A DNA stretch of 64,000 bases from Tetrahymena elliotti 4EA. Lineage: Eukaryota > Ciliophora > Oligohymenophorea > Hymenostomatida > Tetrahymenidae. Below the pieces are notes generated by a model. It was not told the origin of the DNA, made no database searches, and worked only from the letters and a program-made list of their open reading frames with translations. Location of the stretch: NCBI GenBank assembly GCA_000231825.2, contig JH720315.1, positions 878,522 through 942,521 on the forward strand. The letters are read 5' to 3'. Positions within the stretch are counted from its first letter, which is position 1. Every line of letters begins with the position of its first letter. Both the position numbers and the translations under genes were made by a program. Positions 25,801 to 38,200 of the stretch are shown piece by piece.

Positions 25801-26461
25801 TTCATTTTTATTAATATATTTAAAATAATCATTGCCATGGCCTAATATGATCTTTGATTTCCTTAAACTTTTCATTGATGTTGTCATAATTGCGCTTTGA
25901 AAAATATAAAATGTGAATTTTTTCTGAAATTTTAATTTAACCATATTAAATATTATTACAATCTAAAAATATAATTTTTTATTACAAATCTTTCCATGGC
26001 CTGATTTCTTGCTGGTCATATTTAATTGGCTTATAAGAATTAACTTAATATTTTATTTCTAAAATTATTGAGATTTTTTCCCCTTTTGTTAAATGTTGTT
26101 TGTAACCTGAAAATACATCTTCATATTAATCAGATTAAATTACTTTTTCTAAAAAGATTTTTTCTTTTACTAGACTTTAAAAGATTAACTTAGAATTATT
26201 AAGAAAGCTTTAACTTAATTCTTGATTAGTTATTAACTCTTTAAAATTATCATCTTCTGAAAATGGTGAATTAAATCCTTTAGATTAATCAATTAGTATT
26301 TTTTATTTTTTATGTACTGTTTTATCAATATCATTGAATTCTGACAAATGAATTTAACTTGAAATTGATTAATTTATGTATTTAAATTAATTACTTAGAT
26401 TTTTCAATAATCCTTAAATTTTTTTATTTACTGTTTTATCAATTTCAAAAGATGCTAACAT
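22877..26461 (-). pseudogene. Kinase-TPR paralogue with compensating frame disruptions
   Basis: A paralogue of the 14.8-18.7 kb gene in the same order: N-terminal segment from ATG 26461 ('MLASFEIDKTVNKK'), kinase, then about 14 TPR units ending at TGA 22877. The total span is divisible by three, but the kinase is read in another frame. Relative to the intact copy (plus strand attgctccatgg at ~17.96 kb), two bases are missing at 25834/25835 (attgccatgg), which creates an immediate TGA. The frame is regained near 25.15 kb, between 'SLGKTI' and 'LNCEQVHSKFID'. The kinase core reads 'IVHLDIKPQNILL', then 'SDFDMST' (DFG changed to DFD) and 'YASPEQ'. So either it is a recently inactivated gene, or these are sequencing errors in a live one with an altered DFG. 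The TPR part is frame-clean. Confidence 0.6.
22990..24760 (-). repeat. TPR-coding array, about 14 x 126 bp
   Basis: The same 42-codon unit as at 14.9-16.9 kb, in the same orientation, with matching unit order at the 5' end of the array (both begin '..YEIASS' then 'SHQS'). This points to duplication of a whole kinase-TPR gene followed by divergence. Confidence 0.75.
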
Positions 26462-27330
26462 ATTAGTATACTCTAATTAATTGAATTTTTTTACTTTTAA
26501 AGTGAAATTTCAGAATCATCTAATTTTACAGGTAAATTAAATTAATCTGAAATGATATTATTTTTATCTTATTTTTCAGTATTTTAAAGCTTAGAATTTA
26601 TTAAAAATGATTATCCATTAATATCACTTAGATTTTTCATTTCATCTTTACTACTTTTTTTATGTACTGTTTTTTCAATATCATAGAATGCTAATAAATC
26701 AGTAAGATCTAATTTTTCCATATTTTAAAGATTAGAATCTACTAAAAATGATTATCTATTAACATCACTTATATTAATTTAAACTTCACTTGTTTTATGC
26801 TCTATTTTATCAATATCATTGAATTCTGTCTGGCAAAAGAATTTAACTCAATTTATTTTAATCTGAAAATAATTAATATATACATTTAAGCTAGCTACTT
26901 AGATTTTTCATTTATGATTTATTTTTTTTATGGACTGTTTGATCACTTTCATAGAATGCTGATAAATGAGCGTAACTTGAATTAATTAAATTCCTTAACT
27001 TTTCAAATGAAATTTATGAATAATTTAATTTTTCTGGTAAATTAAATTAATCTAAACTCTTATTACTTTTATCTTAGTCTTCACTACTTTAAATCATAGA
27101 ATTTACTTAAAGAGATTATTGATTAATATAGCTTAGATTTTTCATTTATACTTTAGATTTTTTATGAACTGTTTTATCAATTTCATAGAATTCTTATAAA
27201 TCAGTAAAACCCTTATGAATTAGATTTTTTAACTTTTAAAATAAAATTTAAGGATTATCTGTTATTTCATTTAAATTAAATTAATCTTAACTTTTATTTT
27301 AACTGTTATTTAACATTTCACTTTTTTTCG
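26200..27330 (-). repeat. Degenerate tandem units encoding DKTVHKK-type motifs
   Basis: The plus-strand motif tttatgtactgttttatc and variants recurs at about 26310, 26426, 26659, 26801, 26930 and 27160. Each encodes 'I/SDKTVHKK' on the minus strand, followed by 'MKNLS'. Successive units lie in different frames, so the stretch beyond 26461 is not one coding region. It looks like decayed N-terminal exons of the kinase-TPR family. Confidence 0.6.
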
Positions 27331-28457
27331 ACAATTTATTTTGAAAATTTATTTCTGTTTTATTTTTTTATTTTGAGAATAAAATTAATTATTGAAAAGA
27401 ATTAAGAAATAAACCAAAATGATTATTATTATTTAGCCAGCCATTCATTTATTTTCAATAATAAAATTAATTTTACTTTCCAATAAATATTAAAAACATT
27501 TTAGAAAAAATAATTGCTTATTGATTTTAAATAAATGAAAGTTTGGTTAAGAGGTAATTGATTACCTTAACATATATTGATATTAAAATCAATATTAGTC
27601 ATTTTCAAACATCATGTAATGTTATAGATATACTATATTGCTAAAATATTAAATTATTTTTAAAATACATTTCATTATTTTAAATATATTTAAAATATGG
27701 AAATAGGTTTACTGTTCATAAAAAATCAATATTAATTTATTTTATTTAAAATTATTTTGTAAATTATTAAATATTTATTAATAAAATATACAATATTAAT
27801 TAATAATGTAAAATTTTATTCTAAAATAATAAATATATTTGTAGAAGAATTTTAAATTATTGTAAAAACTTTATTTAAATATGTTATAAATTGTAATAAA
27901 GGGATCAAAAAACTCTATTACCAATAATTAGATATAATTGTAGGAAATTTTCTATCATTTATTCAGATTATTGGTAGGATTATTCTAATTTTAAACAAAA
28001 ACCTATTAAATATTGTATTGAAAATGTAGAATAAAATATAACCCATTCCATAATTAACCAAAGTTTGTCTTATTTAGATAGATAAAATAGAAAAATACAC
28101 ACATAATTCATGGATAGAAATTGAGGCCCTTGAAAGAATTAAAAAATGTTTTTAAACCAAACAAAACTATCTAAAAGCACCTACAAAAATTATTCTTTAA
28201 AAAGAATCTGAAAAAATTTATTTAATTCTTAAATTAAATAAATATACATAACTTAATTAAACGAAAAAATTAAAATTTACAATTTTTTATATATAAAACA
28301 ATTTATTTACTATAATTTAAAATTCTTTTACAAATACTATAAATACTATAATTTAAGAGTGGAAGAGTATCGTAAAAAACAAGCAAAATTAAAGCAAACA
28401 CTCATTCATTTTAATAAATAATAGTTTACAATAAATAAATTACTGTCATTTTTTTAT
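27331..28457. other. Intergenic, very AT-rich
   Basis: Mostly A/T homopolymer-rich DNA. No convincing frame or RNA gene seen. Confidence 0.5.
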
Positions 28458-28868
28458 ATGAAAATAAATAGCGCCATTTTTTTCAAAAATTTTGATCCAA
28501 AAATAAAAATTATTAAAAGTGAATGGAAAAACATGAAAAATGTGTCTTGTCCAAAATTCAAAATTGTTGATTTTGAAATAAAAAATATTCTAAATTTAAA
28601 TTCTAATTAAAAAGAAAACATCAAATATCCCTATTTAAAGGACAGATAATATGATCATCACAGAAATTTACATGGAATCCAACCTAAAAAATGTACAATA
28701 CTTTGCTATTACAAAAAATATTTGGTAAAATATATTTTCTGGTTTAAAATATTATTCTCTATCAATATTAAAGACATGAAATAAACGCAATTTATTACTA
28801 TGCAATAAATCAATAAATCATCAAGAATATAAAAATATTATTCTCTCTCAATATTAATAAAAACATGA
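28458..28868 (+). CDS. Small hypothetical ORF (136 aa)
   Basis: The frame from ATG (28458) to TGA (28866-28868) is 136 codons with TAA/TAG as Gln. The first ~95 residues have varied, protein-like composition, including 'KSEWKNMKNVSCPKF' and 'QYDHHRNLHGIQPKK', in DNA slightly richer in GC than the flanks. A possible 5' splice site (ttg|gtaaaata) follows at about 28726, and the rest of the frame runs into a local direct duplication, so the true end may be elsewhere. No family recognised; it could be a relic exon. Confidence 0.3.
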
Positions 28869-28920
28869 AATAAACACAATTTATTACTATGCAATAAATC
28901 ATCAAGAATATAAAAATATT
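28748..28920. repeat. Tandem direct duplication of ~85 bp
   Basis: 28748-28831 and 28832-28920 are two copies of the same unit (shared blocks attattctct, caatatta, acatgaaataaac, aatttattactatgcaataa, atcatcaagaatat) with a few substitutions and small indels. It is a recent local duplication in AT-rich DNA. Confidence 0.8.
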
Positions 28921-29669
28921 GTTAATTTTTAATTTCCTCAAATTTTTAATGATTCTATTTAGAAGATAGTTAATTCACTTTCTTAATTAGCTAATGGTGA
29001 CTCTTTACTAACAAAAGAAATCTAATCTGAAAAAATTCATTTTAATCTTTTTCTATTCTACTTCAAGAGAATTACTTGATTTTGCTATTTTACTCTATTT
29101 TTATTTATTAATAGATTAAACTTTTAAAAAAATATCTCAATTTACTTTTGTTGCTTTGATTATTTTTATTTTCCATAAAAATTTTCCTCCTCTTTGTCAT
29201 CCATCATCTTCTTTAGTGTATTCAATTTGCTTGAAATAATAGTTAGAGTTGGATATTTTAAAAAAATGTTGATACTTTTTTGCAAGAAAACATTTTTGAT
29301 TTATCAGTATTAGTTAATTAAACTTGACTGATGAAATCTTTTAATAATTAAGAAATTAACTTTAAGGAAGTATAAATATTACTTTATATTTTCCTTTTTT
29401 TAATTTTTGTTTTAATTTTTCATTGTATTCCTTATTAAACTAAAATAATGAATATTCTTAAAAAGACAGAACTGTTAAAATTAATTAATATTTTTGCAAT
29501 TCCGCACTTTAATTACTTACAGTCATAGTGTCCTCAAGAGCTTAAATATAATTTTTTCAATTTAAAATTAATTTTATTGTACTTCAGAAAACGCACCCAC
29601 ATTTTAAATTTTGATCAGGGTTTTTTAATTTTTTTATAAATTTTTTAAATACACAATAATTAAGATAAT
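28869..29669. other. Intergenic, AT-rich with broken minus-strand coding traces
   Basis: On the minus strand around 29.05-29.3 kb there are short protein-like stretches ('FFKISNSNYYFKQIEYTKE', 'DDKEEENFYGKQKQ') in different frames and without a start-to-stop model. They may be gene debris. Nothing firm. Confidence 0.4.
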
Positions 29670-31413
29670 ATGGACACTTAATCAGAAATAATATTAGGCA
29701 AAAAAAAAATAGATAAGGTAATTAAAAATTTAAAATAATCTTATTACTAACTTATTCATTATTTAAAAGATTTTGGAAATGATGAATCAATATAAAGTTT
29801 TAATAAAATTTTGAATATAAGTGCCAATATAAAAACCAAATTAATGAAAGCTCTTAATTGAGGAATAAATATTCTGATTAGGCTCAAAATTAATTGTAAA
29901 AAGAAGATTAGCTATCTATCTTAAAGATAAAATATTGAAGCAAAAGTAGAGCAGTTATTTGAGTTTGGACATAATTCTTCTTTTATTTAAGAGATATTCA
30001 AAAATTAAAAAGATTATTATGAAAATTAAATATTTGATAATAGTTAAGAAAAAGTAATTAATTAATAAAATTCTTTCAGTCCAAATAAAATAATTTTAGG
30101 AATTAAGTAGTATCCAATTGTTTAGATTATATTGATTCTTTGGATAACACGATTTAGAAAAAACTAAGAAATCAAATTCATAAAAATTAAAATAATTCAA
30201 ACTCAAATTTGTTTGCAGTAAATTATAATTAAAAACAAATTGGAGTTGTTTTAGACTAAGATACTTTGAATTAATCTTCTCATAATCAATAATAAGGAGG
30301 TCAAGATTTATGATAACTAACCTATTAATAAAGAAAATGAAACTTTAAATTAATAAGATAAAAGCAATTTAAGTTAACATTTCCAAAATGAGTCTGAATT
30401 AATTATACAATAATTGGCAAAACAGAAATTATTTTTTGTGAAATTAATTGAATCTCAGAATTACGAGGATGTATATTAAGGTTACTAAGTTTTACAAACA
30501 GGGTGTAAAAATTAAATTATCTTAGGAATTAAGTATTAAGTTGATTCTTATGAACCATTGAAATAAGATTAACAATAATGCTATACTTGGAAAGAATTAC
30601 AGTAATAAATTCAAGTATCAGATTGTTCAAATGTAGAATAAAGTCAAATTAAAGTTTCAATGAAAACTCATATTTTAATTTCAAAATGATATTTATTCAC
30701 AAATCAAGCAAAAAATTAACTAGATAAAAGGTAATATTAGGCCATGGTGCATTGAATATTTTAAGCATATTAATAGAGATGAAAAACTTTACAATAAAGA
30801 TAATAAGGACAGAATATTACAAAAATTTAGAGAAAATGAATTTTTGATTTTAACAAAATTAGAAGAAAACAAATATTTTTTAAATAAATTTTTGAACTGT
30901 GGAGGAGAAGGAATTGTGTTTGAAGGCTTTATCTAAAAAGGTTTTGCCACTTATGAAGATGTAGCAATAAAAATTATATTTAACAAAGATGAAGAGGAAT
31001 TAAAAAAAGAATTAAATCTAATGAAAATCTTTGAAAAAAATATTAATATCATCTAATTTTATGAAGTGCTCCAGCTGTCTTGATAAAATTTTTGTACTAG
31101 TTCTTGAGAAATGTAATATAGTCTGAAACATAAGCTAAATTTAATTTAACAGAAAAAAAAGTTTTCCTTAAATAAGTTAATACGAATGATGTTTGATTTA
31201 TTAGATGGATTTATTTAGTTAAGAATTTATTATATTGTTCATCTTGATATTAAACCTGATAACATTCTTATTTCTTCAAATAGAACTTATTTTTATTCCG
31301 ACTTTGGTATCTCTACAGTTAAGAGAACTAATAAAGAGATATTAATAAAAGGATTAAATACCTTTACACCATATTAAATAAAAATGATTTCTCTTTAATT
31401 TGAAAGGAATTGA
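29670..31413 (+). pseudogene. Kinase relic of the kinase-TPR family, multiple frameshifts
   Basis: Plus-strand paralogue of the kinase-TPR genes. Shared landmarks appear in order but in shifting frames: 'MDTQSEIILGKKK' (start 29670), 'ILGIKYQVDSYEP', 'NIRPWCIEYFKHIN', 'LNCGGEGIVFEG', 'VAIKI', then an in-frame TGA after 'FYEVLQLS' near 31080, 'KIFVLVLEKCN' in another frame, and 'IVHLDIKPDNILISS', 'SDFGIST' in a third. The frame ends at TGA 31411-31413 within the activation segment. Neither the C-lobe nor any TPR is present. At least four frame breaks (about 29868, 30308, 30688, 31080-31120) make it a clear pseudogene. The key motifs (Lys, HLD, DFG) are intact, so the decay is fairly young. Confidence 0.75.
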
Positions 31414-32418
31414 TTGATTCATTTATTTATTTTTAGAGCTTAAAAGTGCATAAAAATAAAGAAAATAATAAATGATAACAAAAATTTGAGACAAAAGTTG
31501 TTTTTTAAATCAATAAAAATGATTTACAAAATCAGAAATATTTAACAAATATTTATGGATTCATTTCATGTTATTAATATTCTTTGAAATTCTTTCTACA
31601 ATTTGATATATTATAAAGTATTCTTATAAATTCAAAAATTTAAAATAAAATAAAAATTTTTGATTTAAAAAAATTTTTAAGGATCCAAGTTAATTTAGAT
31701 GATTTATTCAATTAGAGATTAAAATATTTAATTTTAGATTTAAAACAATGTATTATTTGTAAAATTTTTTAAAAAAATGATTCGCAAATAATGTTTTTGC
31801 AATGAGATGTATATTGTAATTAACTTTTTAATAATTATGTAAAGTATGTTAAAAAAAATATTAAATAAACTTTAAAACCAACCAAATAAAGAATTTAGAA
31901 TCAAATTTATTTATTATTAGAGTTAAATTATTTTATGCCTTAATTTTTTAAAAAGGAATCTTTAAATTTTAAAGAGATAGGGACTATAAAGTTTGCAATA
32001 ATAAACCAAGTCAATTTATTAAATCACTATTTGATAATTTGAAAAAAAACATCTAATACTAAGAAAATAAAATTTTGATTAAGCAAAGATCATTTAAATT
32101 ATTTGTAGAAAGAGAAAAAAAAGTTAAGCAAAATATTCTAATTGCTTTACCACATTAAAAAATGATTAGAAAAAAGCATAAAGTACCTTTTAAATATATT
32201 CAATTGATATATGTGTTAATTATGAATTTCATAAAAACAATACATCAATAAATAAATAAAATATAGGTTGATTTTAATACAAATAAAATTTTATCAAAAA
32301 TGTATGTATTTATTAATTTTAAAACAAATTTAAAAATATTTTTAAAATAAAAAAATAATTTGAATTTTAATATTACAAAAAAAATAAAAATTAAATAAAG
32401 GTAATATATTTTGTTTGG
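31414..32418. other. Intergenic, very AT-rich
   Basis: Long A/T tracts without supported genes. It separates the kinase relic (plus) from the convergent PPAT gene (minus). Confidence 0.55.
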
Positions 32419-34609
32419 TCATAATTTTTATAGATTTAATATTTCTCTTTGAATATTGATTTTAGCTTGTTCAGCATATTTTTCTGAGAATAATTATGTT
32501 TTAAACAGTTTTTGATTGAGGAACTTTTCTAAAATTTATGTTCTTCCATTTTTGATTTGCTCTTTTGTATAGTGTGAATATTCCCTAATGATATCTTAGC
32601 TATACTTATCATAGACATTAGGCTGTAGACCTAAGATGGATAAATCTAAATCTAAGAATTGCTCTAAATCTTATTTAAAGCTTTAATCTTTGGAAATATT
32701 TTCAGGGATAACATCCTAAAATTAACAAAAGAATTTAAATTAAAGTTGAAAGATAAAATGTAAAATATTTAATTACACTTAAATGCTTCTCTGTCTAAAG
32801 AATATATGCTTCAATTATATCAGAATTACCAACTACAATATTATTCTGTTTTAATTCTTTATCAAACATTAAATAATACTGAGCGCTTCTCTATGATTTT
32901 ATTAACAATAATATTTACATTTAATAACTTATAAAATGAATAATTTAATTTTCTAATAGTGAAACATATATTTAGTCTCTTTTAATATTAAAATATAAAT
33001 TTTATATTTACATAAAATATCAAATATTAATCAATAATTAATTTGATAAAATTTGCATAAAATCAATAAATGTATTACTTTTTCATTATCAGGAGACTTA
33101 GGATTATATATAACATCATGGAACCATATAGAAAGTTAAATATTATGAATGTGATTAAACTAATTAATTAAATATAAATGATAATTAATCAATAAAATAA
33201 ATTAATAAATTAATTACTTTGATATCTTCAGAGAGTTAAAGCATGGAGTAAATATGGGAGAGAGTATGATAATATCTCTATTTTTCACTGTATTTAAGTT
33301 TAATAGAATCAAACCATCTATTCAATATGTCTTAATGTGAATCGTAATACGCAAATATACTTCTCCATTTTTGGTATAAATATCCAAACTATTCTGGTGT
33401 GAGAATATTTTTTTCAACCAAATAATTTCTTACAGTTGTAGAACTTGCTTTTTCAGAGAAATCATTTCCACATTAAGTCTTATTTTAGCTAATTATATCT
33501 ACAATATACAAAGATAATTCAGAGAGACCATTTTCTTTTCTAAATTTATTTATTCCCAATGAACTTTATAGTGTTTCATGACTGATAACAACGCCATCGA
33601 ATTCTTTATCTCTTAATGGACCCATAGGTTCCATAAGCTCGAATATATAGAACTTTGTTGAAGGAGCAAACAATTACTAAAATTAAATGATTTTATGTTT
33701 TCTAAATTCAAATGATTGCAATAACTCTTTATTCTTTTTATTTTTCAATAATTCAGGTCCTGTTAAACCTAAAACAATATCAGTATCAGATGGAATAGCT
33801 AAAATAAGTGCAGCACTTAACATAATTTTATGTCCAATATGCAAATGATCAAATGTTCCTCCTAAAATAACCCTTTTTAAACTCTAAATTGATACTTCCT
33901 AATACTATCCTTTCTTTTTACACTAAACTATTTCTACTTATTCTCTAACATCCTCATTCAAATATCTATTTATTTCTTAAATATTCTCTTAGTCTCCTTA
34001 ATCGTATTTTATTACTATTTATTTTTGATCTACTTATTCATTCAAATACTCTCCAACAAATATCACCTTATTTATTAACAAAAAAATCAATATCTAAAAA
34101 ACACCAAAAAAAGAAACAAATAAATTTTTTATAAACTAAAATCACATAATAAAAATTATCATGAAAAAAAATAAAGATTTTCATTATTAATTCAAAATAA
34201 AGAGATATTTTTGATAAAAGATTAATATATTCTTTAATTACTTCATATTCAATTTCATTAGATGTTGATTTATAATTTAAAATAGTTGGAAGTGTGACCG
34301 TTGCCTCAAACATAGGGTTGTCCCTTTTGATGTAGTTAATCTTTTATGTTAATAGTATAATTAATTATATTATTACAGAACAAAGAATTATTGTTAATAT
34401 TTCATTAAAAACTCATTTACATAATTATAGAATATTAATAAGTAGCTCATTATTGTATCATAGTTTTTATTTATTCCATTTCCTTAAATCTCAACAACAA
34501 GCTGGTATTATGTATCTTGCAAGGCTTTATATAAGAAATATAAGCTTTGCTCTAAATTATTCTCTAAGCTTAAAATAAGAAGGTTTATCTATTCTTTAAA
34601 CTAGCTCAT
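32419..34609 (-). CDS. Phosphopantetheine adenylyltransferase fused to HD-type phosphohydrolase domain (592 aa, 6 exons)
   Basis: Exons (minus): 34609-34377, 34323-34146, 34093-33218, 33159-33079, 32890-32777, 32715-32419; introns 53, 52, 58, 188 and 61 nt, phases closing to 592 aa. The nucleotidyltransferase part carries 'VILGGTFDHLHIGHK' with the HIGH motif (about residues 216-226), followed by 'DTDIVLGLTGPELL' and 'FDGVVISHET'. This matches eukaryotic PPAT, which transfers AMP from ATP to 4'-phosphopantetheine to give dephospho-CoA. The C-terminal ~200 residues have 'RYYHTLSHI', 'SIWFHDVIYNP', 'ILQTEKHLS' and 'DLDLSILG', the spaced His, His-Asp and Asp motifs of the predicted metal-dependent HD phosphohydrolase family. 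There is no dephospho-CoA kinase domain as in the animal bifunctional enzyme. Cytosolic CoA synthesis is likely. The start at 34609 depends on the first intron, whose phase fits; otherwise 34313 is the start. Confidence 0.85.
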
Positions 34610-35297
34610 GCTTTTATAAAGTTATGATTGTTGATATTATAATATTTTTTAATTATTTTTGATTAGCTATCAAAGTATTTAATAATTGAAGATACACAAC
34701 TTATACATTCTATTTTTTCAATTACATCTTAATTAACAAAAATCTTATTCTAAATTCACAGTAAATTACGTATTTCTAATGTAAAAATTATGTTCAATAC
34801 ACCCTAAATACTCTAAAAATTTCTGATATATTAAATATTGTCTAATTCTGTCAAAAATCTTTCAAATTAGATATGCAAATTTATTTAAAAAAAAAAATCA
34901 TCAGCATTTATTAAAATAGAAGGTGTTTAAAAAACAACAAAAAAAGGATTAAATAAATTGATATCAAAGACATTGTAATATTCTTTAATATACATAAATA
35001 CACACATAAATATAAAAAATATTTGAAATCTCTTAATTCATAATATAATGGTGAACTATTATTTGCTTGATGGATGGTAGGTAAATGCAAACAAATAATG
35101 CTTTATTATGTATCTATTATCTTATATGCATGTAGGTATGTAAATTAGAATTGATGAATGAATGATATTTTGTTAAACAAACAGTAACATGATATGTATG
35201 GAATCATATATTTATTTATTATTTGATAATTTATTATATTTATAGAAGATTTTATTTAATTCTTTCAAATGTATGCAATCAAATATCAATCGATAAA
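34610..35297. other. Intergenic, AT-rich
   Basis: Upstream of the PPAT-HD gene and downstream of the NPC1-like gene. Minus-strand protein-like sequence continues a little beyond 34609 but lacks an ATG. Nothing else supported. Confidence 0.5.
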
Positions 35298-38200
35298 TCA
35301 GTTGTTATTTTCTACTCTGTTACTACGTTTGGTGATTGTTATGTTATCTGAAAGTTACTTTTTAGTAGGTCCATTGACTACTTCTGTAGTTTCAAATACT
35401 TCTTCTTCCTCTTCCAAAGAGCCTTCGCTCATGTCAGACTTATGGACAAAGGATTCAGAGCTTCTACCTTTTGTGACGGGACCAATGTAGTAGAGGACAG
35501 TTGGTAAGAACATAAGACCTTAGAAGACACCCAAGAAGATGATGGCCATGTACATTCTGAAGTAATAAATTCTGAACATTTCACTGCTGGCAAAACCTAA
35601 AACGATGACACCAATGAATTTAGTACTGGCAATACCAACCAAGATATTTGAACCCATTTGCTTGACAGCAGTAATAACCTTTTGTTCTCTGTTACCAGGA
35701 GTGTTCATATAAGAGATGACTAAATGGACACAGAATTCGACACCTAAACCGACACTTGTAATGAGATTGACAACACTAACTGCGTTAATTTCAATCTAGA
35801 ATCCTGAAATTACTGAATTCAAAACCCAAACGATCTAATTTATTCAAATGAAATTAAAATTCAAAATTATATTTTTAAAAAATATTTTACACCAATCAAG
35901 TTGAAGGTAATGAAGAAGACATTTAAGGCAACAATAAGGGCAGTCATTCCATTCTTAAGTAAGTTGATAGCTAAATAGACAGCACCAACAGCCAATAAAA
36001 GATTTTAGACAGCAATAGCTCTAATTTGAGTGTATTGATCATAATAAGCATAAATCAAAGAATATGCAAAAGCCTTCTTTTCTCCTGTAAATGAACTAGC
36101 TTTGTCAACAGCTTATCTAGTTTGTTCAAAGGTATCAATGAAATCTTTGCTTGTAATAACTATTAAAGAAAATAATATTTAGATAAAATAAGCTCATTCT
36201 TCTTTTTTGAATATTTACCTGGTCTGTGTTAGAATCTAAGACGAGAAGTTTTAATGCTACCATCATTGTTGAAAATAATATCTTTGTTGAATTATTCACC
36301 ACAAATACCATACTTTTGACAGCAAACTGAGCTAATCTTAACATTCATGAATTTTTGAACTTAAACTTCGAAAGGATATTGATCGATATCTCTAGTGTTG
36401 CAATCAATAGCCCACATTTATTTGGGATTAGCAAATTAGTTGAAAGTAGCAATCCATGAATAGACAGGAGGTTGGACAGTTGCATTCAACAAAGATAAAG
36501 CATTTGAAATTTTGTTAATATTTTAAACATCGTTGTTGTCTCTGTAATCTAATAAAAATAATAAAAATTTAATTAAATGAATAAAAATGAATCAATTTTA
36601 CTAATATTTTCTAAGACCAAATAAGCCAAAGGACCAATTTCAATGTATTTATTGTATGAATCAAAATAGTTATTTAAATCAGAACCAGTGATCAAAGATA
36701 CTTATTGATTCAAACCAATGTTCAAGTTGAGTAAACCAATGATGGAAAGAGTAACCAAAGCACCAAAAATGAGGAAATTGAACATGTGGAATATTTTATT
36801 TTTCAATACAGGAATATAGAATTTAGAAATACATTTCTTGACTAAATCTTCTCTGGGTTCAGAGGGTTCAGCTTTTCAATAAGAATTTTTATGAGTTAAA
36901 ATTTATAAAACAAAAAAATAACAAAATTTTACTTCTGACACAAACGAAGACATCACAAATACCCTTCAACTTACGTTCTTCATCCCAAGCAAGAATAGCA
37001 ACGAAAGCAGTAATTTGGAAGATGTAATCGAAGAAAACAGCAATAGCAGCTTGGATACAGAAAGTTGTAAGAGCAGGAATATTAGTGAAAGTTCCAACCA
37101 TGAAAGCAAGAATTTCAGAAACAGCAGCTGCAGTAATGGAAGGACCAACTTCAGTCATACCTCCTTTAATCTTTTCCAATAAATTATCACCATGACAACC
37201 CTTAACAGCTGTACTGATAATAAACATATTATCAACACCAATAGCCAAAATGAGGAAAGGAATAACTTCACCCTAAATTTTTAAAAATTCATTTTAATTT
37301 TCAAGGTTTTCTCAAAATAAAACTAAAATTCTTTATTAAAAATGACCGAAGAATTGCTAATTATTTATTTTTTTTTTAAAAGGTTTCTGAATTTAATGAA
37401 GAATAAATTGAATTTAGCTGGATGAATTATATTTTTGATCATTGAATGAGAAAAATAGGTTTATGAAAATAATTTTTACGGAAATCATAGTCATGCCAAC
37501 ACCTATGAAGGCCATGAAACCCATAGAGCATACAATAGAGAAGATAACGATGAAGATACCAGCTAAACCAATCAAGAAACCAGAGTGAGTTTTAGAGGGG
37601 AAGGAACCAATAGCGAGAGAAATATAGATAAACATAAGTGAGTAAGAAAGAGCAACGACCCAAATGTTTTAACTAGTTTCTTCAACAAGTTCATCAGGAA
37701 TACTTCTTTCAGCCATAAATTAGACATCCAAATCAGGCCAGTTGTCAACATTCTTGTAGTCTATTTCAATGGGTTCATCAAGATATTAAGCAAAATCTAA
37801 TGTTTTGTTTCTGAATTAGAAAATAGTGTCTTCAAAAACATCTTTTTCCCAATTTTCAGCAATATTTTGTGTGAAAGAATCCTTGTTTAAGAGATAGGTG
37901 ATAACCAAAGCTTAGGATTGAATCCAACAATGTTAACAAGGAAGATCATCATGAGGGTATTACTCACAACTAGAACCACCAATGACAGCTTGTTCTTTTT
38001 TTAAAAAAATTATTTTAATTAACAATTAACAAATTTATTCAAATTAAAAAATTTTTTTTCCAATTTTTTCCTTTTTTGTTCTCATTTAAAAAAATGAAAA
38101 AAATGTCAAGGATTTTTCATTTTGATCTTAATTCAAAAGAAAATGATTTGTTTTCAATAAAAATGCTGTTTCAGAAGAAAGGATTCAATTAGGATTGATA

